In this document: piece by piece, positions 60,910-64,000 of the stretch
Position numbering within the stretch: position 1 is the first letter of the stretch
How the letters are laid out: every line of letters begins with the position of its first letter
Assembly (NCBI RefSeq): GCF_023715525.1
Contig: NZ_JAMBOG010000009.1
Location: forward strand, 62,001-126,000
Reading direction: 5' to 3'
Length of the DNA stretch: 64,000 bases
From: Kocuria rosea
Lineage (GTDB): Bacteria; Actinomycetota; Actinomycetes; Actinomycetales; Micrococcaceae
The notes under the pieces: generated by a model
Seen by the model: only the letters and a program-made list of their open reading frames with translations
Databases searched by the model: none
Told to the model about the DNA's origin: nothing
Program-made: the position numbers and the translations under genes

Positions 60910-62544
60910 ATGACCAACCGTGCGGGCACCGTCGCCCAACCCAGTGACCTCGTCGACCTCGGCGCTCTCCTCGACGCCTACACGGACGTCGTGCCCGACC
61001 CCTCGGACCCGGGCCAGCGCGTGGCGTTCGGGACGTCCGGGCACCGGGGCTCGTCCCTGAAGGGCTCGTTCAACGAGCAGCACATCGCCGCGATCACCCA
61101 GGCCATCGTGGAGTACCGCGCCGGCCAGGGGATCACCGGGCCGCTGTTCATGGGCAAGGACACCCACGCCCTGTCCGGACCGGCCCAGGACACCGCGCTG
61201 GAAGTGCTGGCCGCCAACGGCGTGACCGTCCTGCTGGACTCCCGCGACGGGTTCGTGCCCACCCCGGCCCTGTCCCACGCGATCCTCACCCACAACTCCG
61301 GCCGCGCCCAGGCCATGGCCGACGGCATCGTCATCACCCCCTCCCACAACCCGCCCGCCGACGGCGGGTTCAAGTACAACCCGCCCAACGGCGGACCCGC
61401 GGACACCGACGCCACCGAGTGGATCGCCGGGCGCGCCAACGAGTACCTGGAGAACGGCCTGTCCGGCGTCCGGCGGGTCCCGCTCGAGCAGGCCCGCTCC
61501 GCGGAGACCACCGGCGGCTACGACTACCTCGAGGAGTACGTGCGGACGCTGCCGGAGATCATCGACCTCGACGTGGTCCGGGCCTCCGGCCTGCACATCG
61601 GCGCGGACCCCATGGGCTCGGCGTCCGTGGCCTACTGGGGCGAGATCGCCCAGCGCTTCGGGCTGAACATGACCGTGGTCAACCCCGCGGTGGACCCGCA
61701 GTGGGCGTTCATGACCCTGGACTGGGACGAGAAGATCCGCATGGACTGCTCCTCCCCCTCGGCGATGGCCTCGCTCATCGGCAACCGCGACAAGTACGAC
61801 ATCGCCACCGGCAACGACGCCGACACCGACCGGCACGGCATCGTCACCCCGGACGCCGGGCTGATGAACCCCAACCACTACCTGGCGGTGGCCATCGACT
61901 ACCTCTTCCGCCACCGCACCGGGTGGTCCCCCGACGCGGGCATCGGCAAGACGCTGGTCTCGTCCTCGATCATCGACCGGGTCGCGGCGTCCCTGGGCCG
62001 CCAGCTCGTGGAGGTGCCCGTGGGCTTCAAGTGGTTCGTGCCCGGGCTGCTGGACGGCTCGATCGGCTTCGGCGGCGAGGAGTCCGCCGGGGCGTCCTTC
62101 CTGCGGATGGACGGGTCCGTGTGGTCCACCGACAAGGACGGGATCATCCTCGCCCTGCTCGCCTCGGAGATCACCGCCCGCACCGGCAGGACCCCGTCGC
62201 AGCGCTACGCGGAGCTGACCCAGGAGTTCGGCGCGCCCGTCTACCAGCGCATCGACGCGCCCGCGACCCGCGAGCAGAAGGCCGCCCTGAAGAAGCTCTC
62301 CCCCGCCCAGGTGGAGACCGACGTCCTGGCGGGCGAGCAGATCACCGCCAAGCTCACCAACGCCCCCGGCAACGGCGCGGCCATCGGCGGGCTGAAGGTC
62401 ACCACGAAGAACGCGTGGTTCGCGGCCCGCCCCTCCGGCACCGAGGACGTCTACAAGATCTACGCAGAGTCCTTCCTGGGCGAGGAGCACCTGGTGCAGG
62501 TGCAGCAGGAGGCCAAGGCCCTGGTGGACGCCGTCATCGCCTGA
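60910..62544 (+). CDS. pgm: Phosphoglucomutase
   Basis: A 544-residue alpha-phosphohexomutase interconverting glucose 1- and 6-phosphate. N-terminal [20 protein letters not shown], catalytic phosphoserine loop [20 protein letters not shown], metal loop [12 protein letters not shown], sugar loop [10 protein letters not shown], and phosphate-binding [17 protein letters not shown] at the end. Length and motifs fit the Pgm (E. coli-like) subgroup rather than ManB/GlmM. Confidence 0.96.
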   Translation: MTNRAGTVAQPSDLVDLGALLDAYTDVVPDPSDPGQRVAFGTSGHRGSSLKGSFNEQHIAAITQAIVEYRAGQGITGPLFMGKDTHALSGPAQDTALEVLAANGVTVLLDSRDGFVPTPALSHAILTHNSGRAQAMADGIVITPSHNPPADGGFKYNPPNGGPADTDATEWIAGRANEYLENGLSGVRRVPLEQARSAETTGGYDYLEEYVRTLPEIIDLDVVRASGLHIGADPMGSASVAYWGEIAQRFGLNMTVVNPAVDPQWAFMTLDWDEKIRMDCSSPSAMASLIGNRDKYDIATGNDADTDRHGIVTPDAGLMNPNHYLAVAIDYLFRHRTGWSPDAGIGKTLVSSSIIDRVAASLGRQLVEVPVGFKWFVPGLLDGSIGFGGEESAGASFLRMDGSVWSTDKDGIILALLASEITARTGRTPSQRYAELTQEFGAPVYQRIDAPATREQKAALKKLSPAQVETDVLAGEQITAKLTNAPGNGAAIGGLKVTTKNAWFAARPSGTEDVYKIYAESFLGEEHLVQVQQEAKALVDAVIA

Positions 62545-62557
62545 CGCGCCTCAGGCG
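62538..62557. terminator. Hairpin at convergent pgm / mntR ends
   Basis: CGCCTGA / TCAGGCG (7 bp, 6-nt loop) spanning the pgm stop codon and the end of the regulator gene. Confidence 0.35.
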
Positions 62558-63225
62558 GTCGCCGGCAGCACCCAGACCGCCTCGGCGGCGAGCACCCCGA
62601 CCTCGACGACGACGCCGCCGATCGTCACCGCCACCGCCCCGGCCGGGGCCCCGTGCTCCCCGAGCACGAGCTCCGCGCCGGGGCGGATCCCGGCGCCGCC
62701 CAGCCAGCGCAGCAGCGCGGGGTCGGCGTCGGAGACCCGCGCCACCGTCACCGTGATCCCGGCGGGCACGTCCGCCAGGGGCACGGCCGCGGCGGACGCC
62801 ACCGAGCCGTCCCGCCGCGGGATGGGATCGCCGTGGGGGTCCCGGTCGGGGTGCCCGAGCAGGGCGTCGAGGCGGGCGACGAACTTCTCGCTCACGGCGT
62901 GCTCGAGCACCTCGGCCTCCTCGTGCACCTCGTCCCAGGCGTAGCCGAGCCGGCCGGTGAGGAAGGTCTCCAGGATCCGGTGCCGGCGCACCATCTGGAC
63001 CGCCGCCTCGCGGCCGCGGTCGGTGAGGGCGATCTCGCCCGCGCCCGGGCGGCGCACCAGCCCCTGGGCCGTGAGCTTCTTGACGGCCTCCGAGACGGTG
63101 GACGGGGACAGCCCCATCCGCTGGGCCAGGGTGGTGGTCGTGACGGCCTCCGGCGACCACTCCTGGGCCAGCCAGATCGTCTTCAGGTAGTCCTGGACGG
63201 ACCGGCTGAGCTCCTCCGCGCGCAT
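62551..63225 (-). CDS. DtxR/MntR-family metal-dependent regulator
   Basis: A 224-residue iron/manganese-sensing repressor. N-terminal winged HTH (LAQRMGLSPSTVSEAVKKLTA, about 33-53), dimer and metal domain with RRHRILETFLTGRLGYAWDEV, HEEAEVLEHAVSEKFVARLD (His/Glu ligands) and a C-terminal FeoA/SH3-like domain (VARVSDADPALLRWLGGAGI). The sequence VHEEAE..EH is the family's metal site. Mn versus Fe preference cannot be settled. Leaderless start. Confidence 0.92.
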   Translation of the reverse strand: MRAEELSRSVQDYLKTIWLAQEWSPEAVTTTTLAQRMGLSPSTVSEAVKKLTAQGLVRRPGAGEIALTDRGREAAVQMVRRHRILETFLTGRLGYAWDEVHEEAEVLEHAVSEKFVARLDALLGHPDRDPHGDPIPRRDGSVASAAAVPLADVPAGITVTVARVSDADPALLRWLGGAGIRPGAELVLGEHGAPAGAVAVTIGGVVVEVGVLAAEAVWVLPATA

Positions 63226-63231
63226 CCGTCC

Positions 63232-63237
63232 AGGCTA
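63232..63237 (-). promoter_or_regulatory. -10 box, leaderless start of metal regulator
   Basis: Minus-strand TAGCCT, 6 nt, then ATG at 63225. Confidence 0.6.
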
Positions 63238-63272
63238 CCCACCCCCGGACCGGGAGGGGCCGGGGCGCGGGC

Positions 63273-63503
63273 TCAGCGGGCCCGGAACTTCGCGCGCTTG
63301 TGCGAGCCGTCGCAGAAGGGCTTGATGGCCGAGGCCCCGCACCGGCACAGCGCCACGGTGGCGCGCCCCGGGTCGAGCGGGCGGTCGTCGCCGTCCAGCA
63401 GCTCGTAGGCGCCGCGCACCAGCAGGGGCCCGTCGGGGCAGACGGTGATCGTCACGGGCTCCGGCGCCTCGGCGGGCTCCTCCGCCGCCGGCTCGGCGCT
63501 CAC
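63273..63503 (-). CDS. CDGSH iron-sulfur protein
   Basis: A 76-residue protein with the CDGSH zinc-finger-like [2Fe-2S] motif: CRCGASAIKPFCDGSHKRAK, giving 3 Cys and 1 His as ligands. N-terminal acidic linker (SAEPAAEEPAEAPEP) then TITVCPDGPLLVRGAYELLD. GTG overlaps the preceding gene's stop (GTGA), so it is co-translated with the haem-oxygenase-fold protein; such pairs are common and may shuttle electrons. Confidence 0.92.
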   Translation of the reverse strand: MSAEPAAEEPAEAPEPVTITVCPDGPLLVRGAYELLDGDDRPLDPGRATVALCRCGASAIKPFCDGSHKRAKFRAR

Positions 63504-64000
63504 GAGACCAGCTCCTCCGCACCCGCCCGGGCCGGGTCCCCCGCGGCGGGGCGCAGCGCCGAGCGCCCCGCCTCCCAGCACGCGAGCGCCTGGCCCGCGG
63601 CGAGCGCGTCGAGGTGCAGGACGCAGCGCGCCCCGAAGAAGACGTCCGCCGCCACGTCCGGGTCGTCCACCACGAGCCCGCCGGCCATGTCGCGGGCCGC
63701 GATCTGCTCGTGGGCGGCGTCGGCCACCACGTGCTCGTCGTAGTACGCGGCGACCGCGGGCAGCCCAAGCCGGCGGAAGCCGCGGGCCAGGAACTTGGAG
63801 GGCTCCGAGGACTGGATCTCGTACATCGCCAGGTGCCCGACGATCGCCCCGCGCAGCCGCCGGTGCAGCCCGAAGAGCGAGACCGCGTTCACCCCGGCGA
63901 GCCACTCGGCGGGCACCCGGTCCACGGCGGCCCCGTAGGCGTCGTCGAGGCCGGCCTCGCGCATCCCCGCCGCGAACAGGGTGGCGTGCACCCGCTGGGG
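63500..64000 (-). CDS. Haem-oxygenase-fold iron-containing redox protein (5' end outside window)
   Basis: The last 166 codons of an all-helical protein like the iron-containing redox enzyme (Haem_oxygenas_2) family. Ligand-type motifs: GHLAMYEIQSSEPSKFLARG, YYDEHVVADAAHEQIAARDM (His/Glu pattern) and FGARCVLHLDALAAGQALA. It ends overlapping the CDGSH gene by 4 nt. The N-terminus is cut by the window; the actual reaction is unknown. Confidence 0.82.
   Translation of the reverse strand, partial: PQRVHATLFAAGMREAGLDDAYGAAVDRVPAEWLAGVNAVSLFGLHRRLRGAIVGHLAMYEIQSSEPSKFLARGFRRLGLPAVAAYYDEHVVADAAHEQIAARDMAGGLVVDDPDVAADVFFGARCVLHLDALAAGQALACWEAGRSALRPAAGDPARAGAEELVS

Noticed and set aside
1-64000. Prophage, integrative element or insertion sequence
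   Set aside because: No integrase, transposase, att-type direct repeat at the tRNA or phage structural gene was seen; gene order is that of a core actinobacterial chromosome.

Overview
This 64 kb window is very GC-rich and gene-dense and reads as chromosome of an actinobacterium of the Micrococcaceae, most likely Kocuria or a close relative. I infer this from the coding composition, Lsr2, DisA, ClpC, the tilS-hpt-ftsH-fol-panC-lysS gene order and leaderless genes behind TANNNT -10 boxes. No phage, insertion sequence, CRISPR array or rRNA is visible; there is one tRNA (Lys, anticodon TTT). About 60 protein genes are annotated, including two cut by the window ends.

Layout. 1-8.6 kb: start of an acyl-CoA synthetase, a 14-helix-type MFS exporter, a cytoplasmic-looking subtilase overlapped by a small gene resembling a separate I9 propeptide, an orphan pstS, a 44-residue Cys-rich protein, tRNA-Lys and a three-domain glutaminase. 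8.6-15 kb: phosphate uptake, with a structured RNA candidate, a DUF47 protein and a PiT-type carrier on plus, facing pstSCAB on minus behind an 11-bp-phased PHO box. 15-24.9 kb: FUSC protein, radA, disA, a membrane protein divergent from mutY, argA-type acetyltransferase, clpC, lsr2. 24.7-38.2 kb: a long minus-strand block of lysS, panC, a DUF2520 protein, two PH-domain proteins, DUF3180, folK, folB, folP, folE, ftsH, hpt, tilS and an HTH regulator. 38.4-41.7 kb: DUF2342 metalloprotease, PBP4-type carboxypeptidase, pyrophosphatase. 41.7-47.1 kb: structured intergenic DNA, then a RecB-nuclease/RNase H-like/SF1-helicase fusion with an unknown coupled partner and a SatD-like HTH protein. 47.2-52 kb: HAD phosphatase, serS, lipid kinase-like protein, pheA, rhodanese. 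52.1-58.3 kb: PucR regulator, Glu/Leu-type dehydrogenase, succinate-semialdehyde dehydrogenase and 4-aminobutyrate aminotransferase, a nitrogen/GABA catabolic cluster. 58.4-64 kb: lipoprotein, amidase, acidic small protein, pgm, MntR-like regulator, CDGSH Fe-S protein, and the end of a haem-oxygenase-fold protein.

Themes. Phosphate supply has two PstS lipoproteins, one Pst transporter and a PiT-type carrier whose second signature is altered. At least a dozen genes start 6-8 nt after a -10 box and so are probably leaderless, including a divergent pair whose -10 boxes overlap. The strongest candidates for undescribed biology are the subtilase with a trans-encoded propeptide-like partner, the nuclease-helicase module with its unknown partner, and the structured RNA ahead of the DUF47-PiT operon. 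All assignments are by reading motifs; no database search was run.
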